Shown one piece after another: positions 25,340 to 36,660 of a stretch of DNA of 64,000 nucleotides (position 1 is its first letter; the number at the start of each line of letters is the position of its first letter). The notes below the pieces were generated by a model that saw nothing but the letters and a program-made list of their open reading frames with translations, searched no databases and was not told the DNA's origin. A program made the position numbers and the translations under genes. Source of the DNA: Atrichornis clamosus (Eukaryota > Chordata > Aves > Passeriformes > Menuridae). Where the stretch lies: contig WBMZ01009460.1 of NCBI GenBank assembly GCA_013400975.1, positions 124,001 through 188,000 on the forward strand, in the 5' to 3' direction.

Positions 25340-25750
25340 CCTCTTTTTCTCTTTGTAGACTCAGAGATGCATAATCCGGAATTGATAGCTTCTCCCAATG
25401 CTCAGGCCATGATTTATCAGTCCAGGAGGCTGCAGTGGAGAAGTAATTGCATTAGCACTGCCACTGATAAATAGTGTTTCCTTCAGACTTACGAGCCGCT
25501 GAGGGCTAATTACTCCTCAGATTCCAGATTCCGTTTGGCTTTAATCACAGGGTGAATCATCTCTTTCCAAACATGGCAGATATTAATGGCAGGACACTTA
25601 TCCTAATTAATCTTCCATGGGGAAGGCCTTTTCTTTTAATTAAAGGCATGAAAATGTGCAAAAATGACAAAAGAGCATGTGGCCAAGTAAGGACAAGAGT
25701 CAAAGCACCGCAGAGGATGGTGAGGATTGTTTTCACAAGGAGATAATGTA
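25340..25750. promoter_or_regulatory. Candidate conserved non-coding element, homeodomain-motif rich
   Basis: This long non-repetitive stretch has many ATTA/TAAT cores (gcattagc, gctaattactc, cctaattaatc, tttaattaaagg) and some retained CpGs (cataatccgg, cttacgagccgctg), interspersed with short unique blocks. A 64-codon frame inside it is not recognisable. The composition resembles deeply conserved developmental enhancers. Sequence conservation itself was not tested. Confidence 0.35.
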
Positions 25751-28700
25751 ATGAGCCATATTCATCCCTGGCATCTGGATTTTGACCTTATTAAGCTGAC
25801 ACATTGAGACAAATTCATCTTCAACATTTCAGCTAAGGGAAAGTGGTGTTGAGGAAGGAATGGAGGACCCACTTCCAGCATCTTGGGCTTTGTGGCTCAG
25901 CCATTAATGCTCAACTCCCTCAAAGAGCTACAGCTCAATAACAAAGATATGCAAAAGCCAGAGAATCAGCAAGTTATTTGGCTGCAGAAAACTCTTGCTG
26001 CCATCTGTCTAAACATAAGACAAAAAAAAAAAAATACCAGAGCTCAAGACATGTAGAATCAAAATTTCCATCACGCCTAAGCAAAAACTAATGTTTTACT
26101 AAACGCTCACTAGTTCTGAAGAGTTATACTTTGACCTATCAAACAAGCTAATTGGATTTATTATATCAGCTCTTAAAAGCTTACTATTGGGAACACTGCT
26201 CACAAATACTGGGAACACTGTTCACAAACTCATGCTCAGATGTCAGTCACTGTTGTGAACTGGATGCTGGGGAGTTTCTTTCAAAGGCAAGCTTCACACA
26301 GAATTTCTGTGGACAATATCTGAAGTATATTCTGTGAAATATACGTTTCTGTGAATAATTGAGGATCCTGTCTAGGTTATGATGTTTTTTCAGCATCAAG
26401 AATTCCTTTCAATTAGAAGTGAGTGTAAGGGAATCTATGCTCATGGCACAAACCCACCTTTGGGCAGACACAACTTTCCTATCCTGTATCTCATAAACAG
26501 GCTGTGGAGAAAAAAAAAAAAAAGAAAAAAACCAGTCAAGAACAGCAAGAACAACTCATCAGTCAGACTTATTACATTATTTGGGGTCAGTTGTCAGATT
26601 GCTTGCCACCCCTGTATGGTCAGCTGATAAATACAGCCAGGGTCTGCACAGAGGGGTTACAAAGAGACAATTATTCTCACAATGGGAATGGGTAAGAAGG
26701 TGGGATAACATTTTCTTCGGAAATTTCTCATAGCAGATTTACTGAGGAGGTGTTTTGGTCTCAGAACCTCCAATAACTGCAGAGAGCCCCTTACACAGTG
26801 CTGTCCCCTGGGGATTCCACCTACATTTGTACTTTGTGGCTCCATTAAGCCAAAGGCCACTCGGGCTGGACATGCTCATACTGCTCTTTTAGCTGACAAA
26901 GAGAAGAAAACCATGTTCAGAGACCCTCTGAAAGGAGACCAAGATGCAAACCAGTTCTTGCCCTGACCTGGCATATTTTAAATATCAGAGCTTTGGCCCA
27001 GCCTGAGGCTGATGGTGTTCCCAGGCACTGAGGAAATGCACCTACTGGTACATTAAGTGAGACTGCAGTCGATACCTCTAAAGTGCCTGTTTATGCTGCA
27101 GCAGAGAGCTGATAAACAGCCTTGCTTCTAGTTTCTCTTAATTTAGAATTCATTACGTCTCTCTTTCAATGAAAGATAAACCAATAGCTGCCCTTGACAG
27201 CTGTTTTCTTTGGGGTCATTCTCTCGATCCACCCATCTACTCTTTCTTCAGGGGGTTTTGCTCACTGTAATGCTAGCTCTATCCATTTCATTCAATTCTT
27301 CCAACACAATCTACAGGGACTGAGCAGGGCAGCAAAGCCAAAAGCATTTAACCATTTGGGTGCCGGGCATCAGTGTGAATTATGATAGTTAAAGGAAGTG
27401 CAGGCAACAGCAAGAGCTCTATCACAATAAGGAGCATGAGTAAATGAGATGATGATGCCAAAAGGTGAGACACTCAGCAGGATGCCAGCTGGATTGCCTT
27501 GAGAGGCTTTGTTTTAGTTCAGCTAGTATTGCACCTGGCTGCAAGCTCTGCCAGGGTCTCAGCTGGAAATTCGGTTGTGTTAGTGAGCCAGATATACACA
27601 CATCCAGCCTTTTTAGAGTGATGAATTCTTTCCAGGACTCCAATTTATACTCAGAAAGGGACAGATATGACTGCTTGAAGAGCCTGAGCAGATCAGATCA
27701 GTGGTTCATGTAGTGCAATGTCATTTCTCCAGCAACAACTGCGGAAGATGCTGTTTATAGAATATGAAGCCTGTGTGATCCCTTCATCAGCAGATTCCAC
27801 CAACACCCACAGTCATTGCACAAAAAATCCTGAAGGAAACATCCCTGCCTACTCCATTTAGTATCCATTCAGAGAGTAGTTACTTGTGAAATTATCCTTT
27901 TGCCTTTCAAGCCTGCTGATGTTATTTTAAAAGCTGCTCAGGTGGGAAGCTCATGAAAGAAGGTAAGAATTAGAACTAAGAGGGCAGTCAAAGATGAGCA
28001 GCTCAAACTATACCATCCTCACTAACTCAGTAGTATAGCAAAATATTTCCCTGTGCCAAAGTCTGGAAAAACAGACTGACATTGTACAGAGGGTTCCCAG
28101 GGGCCTGCTGAGGATTTAGTGTCTTCATTCCTATGGTGGCACCACACAGCTAAAACATTTAGACTATAAACACCTCCACGAGGAAGCAGAGGCAGTAACT
28201 TTCATATTGCCCCCCTGTGAAAAATTCAGTGATATTCTTGGTAGAACTTTTCACGATACTGTAAGGACGTAATGACTCCTCACTTTAGGAGGAGCTTGTA
28301 CTGTCCATAGGTTTCTCACATTAGTCCTCAGCCACTTATTCAGCAACACAAAAGATGGGATACAAAAGAAAGCCTCAAATACTTTTTCCCTGTTCACAGC
28401 TGAGCTTATTTCTGCTCATATGCTGTGATCAGCATTTGCTCACTGAAGCTACAAAACCTTCTATCTGCAAAACCCAGAGTTAACAAAATGTAAACTACAA
28501 TAAATTAGAGCAGAATGGCAAGAACAATATTGACAAATCTTGGTCAAAGTCTCGAAATGCTGCTAGCAGCAATAGAACTGAATTAGGTTTTTTAAGTAAT
28601 CAGAAAACAAAGTGGGCATCAAAAGGCTTCCAACTACACCAGGACTTAAAAGGACAGTGGAGTAGGTCTTACAATTTGTTATTCTTCAAGCTGAAGAGAC

Positions 28701-29570
28701 TTCAATAAAACCACTACAGGCTTTTTAAGCTGTTTTGTCAGGGACATCCCAGAACTCCCTCCTGTCATTCCTGGAACAGTTTATGCAAGCATTTGTTCTC
28801 TGTCTGGTTGATTTAGACTGTCTGACACTGGCTCAGTTCCCAGGTCAGGTGATTCAAAAGTTTACAGGGACATGGTGGACTCCAAAAAGCCATTCCAGGA
28901 CTTTGCACCACCAATCCCATGAACAAGCGTCAAAGCCAAGGGTTAGTGGCTAAAGAAAACTGGGGGAGCAAGCTCTGGCCTAATCCTGGTAAAGTTTCTG
29001 TGGCAGCACTCAGTCCTGTCCCTGCTTTGGTTCTGTTCTATAAAGAGGGTCATGGGCAGAACTTCCAGTGTCTGACTCAGAGCCATCAGCCAGAAATTGT
29101 GAGACCACATTCCCTGGCAGCAAAGCCTTCCCCTCTGCTCAGCTGTAATAAAAAGCCACCTCTCCCTCTCTCCTTACCAGCCTCTCATTAAAGGTTCAAA
29201 TGATCCCCAAGCAGACAAATGTAATTAGGATCCAGCTCTTGGGAATTGCTATCAGTTTGCTCACACTGGCTGGGAAATGGCTGAACATTTCCATCCACCT
29301 GCCAGGCCACGAGAGAGTTTCCAGTGCCTTTTGCCACTGTACAGTGGCTCCCAGAGTCCTGGAGAAATCCTGCCTGCCAGCCCTCAGCACAGCCCAGCTT
29401 CTACTGTTCACCTGATAAAGCAAAGTGCCAGCCAGCAGTTTTAATCGGAAAAGCAGTCACAATGGAATAAAGCTGAGATTAACACACTGAGTCACCCTGT
29501 CCCATTGCCCCACAGAGGAACAAACCTGTGTAGAACCTCCTTTCACTGACAAACTCTATCAAGCGCCCGA
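25751..29570. other. Unique non-coding sequence; no gene recognised
   Basis: No coding frame is supported. Poly(A) runs occur at 26022-26034 and 26510-26530, without a retrocopy body upstream. A 22-bp tandem duplication at 26185 is listed separately. Confidence 0.55.
26185..26228 (+). repeat. 22-bp unit tandemly duplicated
   Basis: tattgggaacactgctcaca and its continuation (26185-26206) are followed immediately by tactgggaacactgttcaca (26207-26228). The two units differ at two positions. This is a small, fairly recent tandem duplication. Confidence 0.8.
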
Positions 29571-29660
29571 ACAAAACAAAAACAACAAAAAACCCCACAA
29601 AAAAAACCAACCAAACAAAAAACCAACCAAACATAAAAACCCCACCAACCAAGCAAAAAA
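29571..29660 (+). repeat. A/C-rich low-complexity tract
   Basis: About 90 bases are almost entirely A and C, with irregular aaac, aacc and accaacc units (aaccaaccaaacaaaaaacc). It has the look of a decayed (AAAC)n/(AACC)n microsatellite. The minus-strand frame across it, rich in F, V and W, is a by-product of this composition. Confidence 0.85.
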
Positions 29661-29950
29661 TGCGCTGTGTAAACAATGACAATACTGCAAGGAAGTGTTC
29701 CTTTTTTAAAAACAGGTGGTGAATGGTAGCAAGGGCTCTAGGGGAATTCTTCAATCCTCCTCAGTCATCCAGATGGACTAAGCCTGGAAAGCAGGAAGCT
29801 TTTCTTTCCTTCAGAGCCAGGCTCTGTGTGACCTCAGTCATGTCCTTTTGCCTTCTGGACTTCTTTCTCCACCCAATGATTCAGGAATGGTTGTTCAGCC
29901 AAAGGTCCTAATGTGCTTACAGAAATACCACATCAAATGCTCAAATCGTT

Positions 29951-29985
29951 AAAAAAAAAAAAAGAAAGAAAGAAAGAAAGAAAAA
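29951..29985 (+). repeat. Poly(A) followed by (GAAA)n microsatellite
   Basis: Thirteen A bases pass into a run of about five gaaa units and end in a further A run. The structure is typical of a microsatellite seeded from a poly(A) tract. Confidence 0.85.
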
Positions 29986-30149
29986 GTACACTTCTGTGCT
30001 GTTTGTCAGAGATCTAACCAGTCAACACCGTGGTTCCCTTCTGGCCTGTTAATCTGTTTTTCCTTCCCATTCAAAAAAGAAAATGCATCCGACCATGTGT
30101 CTAATGCACACCATTGTTGATAACTGGGAGACCTGATGTTCTCCAGCTG

Positions 30150-30760
30150 TGACATTTTGCTCTCATGGCATGGATTTCATTCCTAGTTTCGTTTGTCTTT
30201 GAGTCCTTGTGTCAGCTTTATTCCTCATGTTACTCCACGAGCCTGTCCTGTTATTTATATTATCATGTGATCAACTGCAAGCACTGTACCATGCTGACAC
30301 ATAAAGGCTTTTTTGTTTTCAAAAGGTGGATTGATCTGTCCTGAAATCCACATAATGAGGAATTTCCAGAAATAATGATGGCCCTTGCACCGGTTCAAAA
30401 TACAATTCAGTAAAATATCCTGTACCGGGTTTATTACATAGATCAGAACCTTGGCATTTACATCAAACCTTAATCTGAAATGAGAAAAGGTTCTACCGTT
30501 CTGCCGTGGATCCATTTCCAAGACTTCGTAGAAAACTGATCTACAAAGGCCGTAGATCTTTTCTTTGAGGATCATTTTCTTTGTTAACAAAGAGATAGAA
30601 TATGTCCCAGCATTGCAGGGGGTGAAGAAATGAGACCACGAGGATGAAATAAAGGTGGTGACACGTTAGTCTGAGGATTGGGCCAGAGCTCAGGATAGGG
30701 AGGTCTCCTTGCTTATGGAACAGTGGAGTTCCCATTGCTACAAACATTTTAAATCAAACT
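30150..30760. promoter_or_regulatory. Candidate conserved non-coding element
   Basis: This stretch is rich in distinct, non-repetitive words and keeps isolated CpGs (ttgcaccggttc, tgtaccggg, taccgttctgccgtgg, cttcgtag). It also holds two short palindromic structures: GATCTAC (30538-30544) paired with GTAGATC (30552-30558), and the 16-bp palindrome at 30578. A minus-strand frame of 111 codons (30255-30590) crosses it but has no recognisable domain and no convincing splice boundaries. I favour a regulatory element over an exon, with low certainty. Confidence 0.3.
30578..30593. promoter_or_regulatory. 16-bp palindrome with two SOX-like half sites
   Basis: TCTTTGTTAACAAAGA is a perfect palindrome. 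Each half is CTTTGTT/AACAAAG, the consensus bound by SOX and TCF/LEF HMG-box proteins, and the centre GTTAAC matches an HNF1 half site. Paired HMG sites are known to recruit SOX dimers (SOX8/9/10). Use here is inferred. Confidence 0.35.
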
Positions 30761-33700
30761 GCATGAGGTATTAAAGCAAGCAGGATTAGAAAAAGCTCAC
30801 AGGGCAGAGAACTGACCCAGTTCATGCCTTCCCTTTGAAATGCTCATAATTAACTTTTCCCTTTGCCCTATTATCCTTCATTTTATTATTTTGAACCATC
30901 ACAGCTATATTCTTCTCACTCTTTCCTCTGAGCACAATTAAACTCTACTAAAAACTCCACTTTAACAAGAACTAAACAATAAAAAATAAGTTTAAAAGAA
31001 AAAAAGAAAATCAACATTATCTGCCTGTGCTGCCCTCACTTGCTTTCTCTGCTTCAGCAGGTAGAAAACCACCAAGCTCAAACTGACAGCCAAGATGTTT
31101 GCAGCTCTTATGAATTACATCTTTAATTTCAGCTGCATCTGGGTTCCAAGAAACATCAGATTCCAATCTGTATTTTATATCTCAGGCTCAAACAAGCCTG
31201 GGTTAAGGTGAGTAGATCCTTGCTCTGTCTTTTGCAGGTGTTTCTCAGGGCATCAAAGTTTCATTTGAAGAGTTACCTTGGAGTCAAGAAATATATTGCT
31301 TATGGATCTCCAGGGAAAATGACACACGTGAAAGTTATTAAGTGCACAGCCTCAATATTTGTCCATCCCTTCCCAAAGAGACACGAGACAAGGCTACTCA
31401 CTTCCCAGACAATAACTGGTCAATCATTTCAAAGCCTGAGGGGCAGCAAAAGCCCTGACTGTGGTCTTCAAGCAAAGCTTTAACAGCACTGTGTGCTCAT
31501 GGGAGCAACACAACAGAGAGGGAATATTTACAGCCAGGATCAGTGAGCAGATCTGTCCCCATCTCAACAAAGCCAGGTTCTGAGGTTTATTACACCTTAA
31601 AAGAAGATCAGACCTAGACTGATAAAACCTGAGGACCTTTACCAGCTACTGGTTGTGCAGGGGACTGTCACATCCTGAACTGCCAGGCACGACTGCTGCT
31701 CCGGCTGTACGAGACGGGCAGAAATCCTCCACTGCATAATTCCAGTCAGGCAACAAACATGATGTCTTAGTGTGATGTTTTGAGTCCAACAGCTTTAAAC
31801 ACACACACCCATCCCTCTCCACACTGCCCAAAAATGTAAACCTGCTTGTAACCCCCTATGGAATTCACATGCTGCCTGCTTAACCAGCAGGTTGTTCACT
31901 CAGTAGCAGCATGACCTTCCTCAGGAGAATTTTGCTAAGCCATGGCTAGAAAGCAAGTTGTTCGCATCACCAAATATCAGTGGGCCCAGGTTCAGGGGCT
32001 GCACAGGCTAGCCAAAGTCTGAAATGCCAGCTGATCTTAACATGTTGTTGAGTTTTTGGTGGTGGACAAGGCAACAGGCACATTGATGACAAACCTGAAA
32101 CTAAAAGCACAGCTTTGAAAGCAGGAGAGTGGAAAGCTGGTTGGAAATTTCAGCCATTTGGGTATTTATAACACCCCTAGTTGGTAGCTGGCAGGTTGTC
32201 AGCAAAACACAGAAGCACACAGCGGATTATTTTCAACCAGCTTATTTTTGCAGTCAGGAGAGTACAAGCTTGACAATTAACAGCAAACATGTTCAGAACA
32301 GATACCAGCAAATTAACTCTATTTTTCCTCCTTGCCATGCACTGCATCCCAAGGTCTGTGAATACAAGCAGAGAATAAAGTGGATGCTGAAGGGAAAAAC
32401 ACAAGGTCTCATTTTCAAAGCAGTCAGGAGATCTGTAGGAAAGGGAGGATAAAATATTATTGCAAGCTAACTACAGCTGGGAAATGGCAGGAGCCATAGC
32501 AATGCTGCTGCTAACAGGGAATTTATTTAGAAATTATGAGCTCTGGGAAGTCTGCTTTTCTTCCTAGTGGATTTTTGTGTTCTCAACCTGTTGTTTTACG
32601 TTTAAACACCTTTTTTTTTTTTTTTAACTCCTTTTCAGTGTTACTTCATAGCCAGGTTTGGTCAGAATTATTCTAGTTGATCTGTGGCTAAGTGTTTAGA
32701 ATTTAACCAAAAAATTCATCATTTAATTTGGGGATAGGATGCAGGGAGCCATAACAGGGGAGGAGGGCAGAGGAGGTGGAATTCATTCCTCGCCATTGGG
32801 GCTCACAGAAGAGCTTCACGAGCTTTGAAGGGAGACACAACCACAGCTGTGCAACACAACAAACACAGGCTTTGTTCCACTGAGCCCAAAGACTGATCAG
32901 CTCCTGCTTATCAGCTCAACAGCACAACCCTTCAGCTCTAATGGTCTGCCTGTCCCAAATGCCCCAAAACCCAACATCAGAGCCCCAAATGTTTAAGGGC
33001 TTCAGACAGGCGAGAAACAACTGCAGCATTAACAGTGCCCGCTCCTAGCAACATAGCGGGGAGGTAATTCTTTAAAAAATTTTTTAAAAATTAAAATAAA
33101 ATCAAAGGGATTGCAGTCCAGAACAAAACTTTCAATGTAAATTATCAAAAAAGACAATGTTCTTTGCCGTGCTTTTCAGCTGACTGACTTCCAGACCTCT
33201 GGTCATTTCCCCAGCAAGGACTTCATACTCCTTCAAGTGTAATCCCTTTACAAGCTTAGGCAAACTGCTATTCCTCATTACCACCAATATCCATTCCTGG
33301 CACGCAGCTCTTTTCAGTACTGTCTTTGCAGGATAAAAAAACATTATGAAGGATGAATCTCCTTGTGACCTTTAGTGTAAACTTCCCACAGCAAGGAGAA
33401 CTCCCGAGGTCCCTCTGCCAACACGCACACGCTCAGCCGGCGCAGGATCCGGCTGGAGACGCTGCCCTTTAGGCTTCCATCGTTTATCAGGATAGGAGGC
33501 TGTCAGGCTCCTGCCTGACATGCACTGGCTCAGGAAAGGGAAGTGGTGGCAGTTTACATGAGGAAAATAATAGCATATGGGCAGGGTATTTTGGCAGGCG
33601 GGGGGAAAAAAAAAAAATCTACACAGTAAAATTATCTTAATGAAAAATTGGAAATACTCGCTGAGCAGAGGCTCTCTGATGGAAGACCAGAGATGATTAT

Positions 33701-36603
33701 TCTAACCCAAGGGAAGCATACCCCTGAGAGCAGTTTGGGTGGGGGGAACTGGAAAAGCATAATGAGAGAATGTCTAAGCCTATGTTTAATGCATTAAGAG
33801 ATTTCAGCCCATTAACACTCATATCCCCGTTTCACTCATGTTCTGCCTCTCCCAAAGCACCTGAATTCCACCATGAACTAAATGTAAGGGCGAGGAAGAG
33901 TAATATTGTCTTATAGGGTAAAAATGTCTTTCCCTTCCTTGACCCTTTTTATATCTGTATATAAATCTAAAGGCTACTTTTCATATTTACTCAGGGAAAG
34001 AAGGCAGAAATCCTTCCCACTGCAAACAGTATAATCTGGAGCACCTTACAGCACCACCTCACACAAGCTGCATCAAACTGGGGAGGGATTCATGCCTTTC
34101 CTCTCTCAATTTACATTTCACAATACTTTACAACACAAGCCCAGAACTCCTTGGCACATGCTTCATACTCAAAAGGTTAAATCATTTCCTTTATCAAGAT
34201 GTTTGGGGTGTGAAGAAAATAAATGGGTGCAATAAAAATAAATCAGCTCTTGCTTTGCTGGTTAATGGATGTAACCTTGTCTATTGCGTCATTCAAACTT
34301 CATCCCCACAGAAACTTTGGAGAGCAGAAAGGCAAAATTAAAATGAAAATGACAGTGCAGAGAGCGGAAGGGGAAAGGAAAGGAAGGAAAGATGAGTTTT
34401 CAGATGAGTTCTGAAAACAGATGGGGAATGACTGAGGCACAGAGATTCATTGTTCTTGCAGAAATAGCTCTGAACAGATTATTAAAAGCAGCCCATCTTC
34501 TACTCTCACCCTGTCTTTCCTAGAAAATCCAGCAGCTTTCTTCCTCATTCCCAGCTCACAGCTTTCTGCAATCAGTCCCACAAGTAACCACATCCTTTCC
34601 CTTGAGATCTTCTCTTCCCTTTTGTCCCTGCCTTTTTCTGGCCACAGCTGTGAGGGTGAACTCAACCTGCCCTATGCCACCCCTTTTCTGCCTGACAGTC
34701 CAAGTCCCAGGGCTTCTCCACTCTTTTCCAGGGCACTGGCTGGCAATCTAAACAGGTTAGCACATAGTGAAGCTTTTCCCAGTGCTCAGATGCACTGTTG
34801 GACTCTAAGAACACGTGCAACAACTTTTAATTCTCTGCGTAATTGATCACAATAGATTTGAGTCCTAAAGAATACGAAGGCTCAGTAGTGCCTCTCTAAG
34901 CACAGCAGCCTCTGACTCAATTGATGAATTTTTCCCCAGCTGCATGAAGGTCAAGACACATGCATGTTTTGCTTATCCAAGATCTCCATCTTTGCTAAAA
35001 CCACACCCAGTTTCTCCTGAACTAGAAGCAAGGCTTGCAGGAAAAAATACCCAAATAAGAGAATCGGAGCTCCTTGGCAAAGCTTGAGGGAACTCTGGAG
35101 ATTAGACACAGAAAACGCAGTCACCACCCAGACTCTGTAGGCACCCACCAAGACCTGTAGACACCCACCTTGCCTGAATTCATTCCTAAGACACAGAAGG
35201 CTTTGCTCAGATTCTTGATCAGCTGCTCCGTCAACCTGAATCTGCTGACCAGGATCTTGACACTCCTAAATAAATTATAGTCTAGGCAATGAATCTGCTC
35301 TTGTTATGCCTTCAAAAGTCCAGAGAGGGGAACACAAGCTGTGTTTACAAGTTGCTGAACTTATCCCTCCCTGTGCCCTATGCTTGTTTAGCCACTGGAG
35401 CACCTCTATAAATTACACTTCACAGAACAAGGCCGTGTATAAGCATGACAATCTATTAGTGGGGGATTTTAAAGTGACTTTCACTTGCTCTATGTGTAAA
35501 GCCCAGACTTATTTCAGCCTTCCAGATGTAGGGCTATCTTCCTGGAAAGATTTAAAGCCTTTCAAATAAGATTTTTCTTTTAACACAAAGGAGCAGAGCA
35601 AAGGAGACATCCCCCCCTTTCCTCCCCAGTCACACCAATTATGATATATGGCAGGTGGTAAAAAGCAATTTCTAAGAGCATCAAGTATGTTTTTTGCTGA
35701 GGTTCTCTCTTGAGAACTGCATTGCCTGCCCAGTGGCAACAGATTTTCCAGGTTCCCATTCAAGCAGCAGATTGCCACGTTTACCCTGGCATTTCACGTG
35801 CCTTGCATGGTCACGAATGTCAAAAGCAAAGTCCTTTTTAGATGCTCCAGAATGCACTTAAGAGGCAACTGGCAAGTCTCAACAGCTTCAGGGCATCTTT
35901 GTTTGCCACATCTAAACATTGCCTTAGGTATTTACTTAATATCATTTTACAACAATTTCAGGAATTCTCTGTGAGTTTGAGTTTTAAAGCTCTCTGAGGA
36001 ATTTTATCTTTGCAACTGGACAGCAAGTTGCACCAGAAGATCTGGGGCTCAAGGTTTGGCACCATGAACGCTGCCCTGCAACAGCCCTGGCACACAGCAA
36101 TGCACTACTGACTCAGAGAAACAAGGGCACACGATATGAAAGACCAACTTTAAATATTGCTCCCCAAAACAGAGGGCTTAAATCCTGTCAAGGCAATTGG
36201 GTATGCCAAGAGTGGCCTGTAGGATCACAAAGGAATTGCCTCAGAGGCAGAAATACCATCCATTTTTTAGGGTCTGTCCAAGGCACTGACCTCTCCCACC
36301 ACTGGATGTGTGATAGAAGGGATAAACAGTCACTGACGTGTCCAGGCCAACCCCTCGGACATCCAAGCCAAAGCTTGGACTCCTTCAGAAGACATCTCTG
36401 GAGATAACACAATGGATAACAAATTTCAGCACTAGAACATTAATTAGCTCCACTTTTCCTAGAGCTGGGTTATTCTAGGCCAGAATCCACCTGGCCAACC
36501 AAGCTGTGGAGGCTGCCGAGCACCAGCCACCCCCACGGCTGGGCCTCATACGTGGTGCCAGAGAAGAACAAGCTGTGATGGATGATCCCTCTTGCTTGAA
36601 AAT
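30761..36603. other. Unique non-coding sequence; no gene recognised
   Basis: The frames are short and unremarkable. A poly(T) run lies at 32611-32625 and AT-rich filler at about 33.07-33.11 kb. A small CpG-containing patch near 33.42-33.49 kb holds a 7-bp inverted repeat, CAGCCGG (33434-33440) and CCGGCTG (33449-33455). No transposon copy is recognised. Confidence 0.55.
35131..35170 (+). repeat. Imperfect 20-bp tandem duplication
   Basis: gactctgtaggcacccacca (35131-35150) is followed directly by agacctgtagacacccacct (35151-35170). The ctgtag(g/a)cacccacc core is shared. Confidence 0.6.
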
Positions 36604-36630
36604 ACATCTTATCAGTGCTAGATAAGATGT
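36604..36630. promoter_or_regulatory. Perfect 10-bp inverted repeat made of paired GATA sites
   Basis: ACATCTTATC (36604-36613) and GATAAGATGT (36621-36630) are exact reverse complements around a 7-nt loop. Each arm contains a GATA-factor site (GATAAG) in opposite orientation. Paired, inverted GATA sites are known to bind GATA1-type proteins through both zinc fingers, and the function here is inferred. Confidence 0.35.
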
Positions 36631-36660
36631 TAGATCAGGTTGTGCTAGATCAGGTTGTTG
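36631..36660 (+). repeat. 15-bp tandem duplication
   Basis: tagatcaggttgtgc (36631-36645) is followed by tagatcaggttgttg (36646-36660), identical for the first thirteen bases. It directly abuts the paired GATA hairpin, so the whole 57-bp block is built of short repeated words. Confidence 0.8.

Noticed and set aside
26207..26228. Glucocorticoid or androgen response element (gaacactgttc)
   Set aside because: The half sites are one base apart instead of the required three.
26022..26530. Processed pseudogenes suggested by the poly(A) runs
   Set aside because: The sequence upstream of each run shows no recognisable coding body and no obvious target-site duplication.
29479..29754. 91-codon minus-strand frame rich in F, V and W resembling a transmembrane peptide
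   Set aside because: The composition comes from the A/C-rich low-complexity tract at 29571-29660.
30255..30590. 111-codon minus-strand frame, considered as a conserved exon or retrocopy
   Set aside because: The protein was not recognised, no clear splice acceptor or donor bounds it, and the palindromes inside fit regulatory DNA better. Left as an uncertain conserved element.
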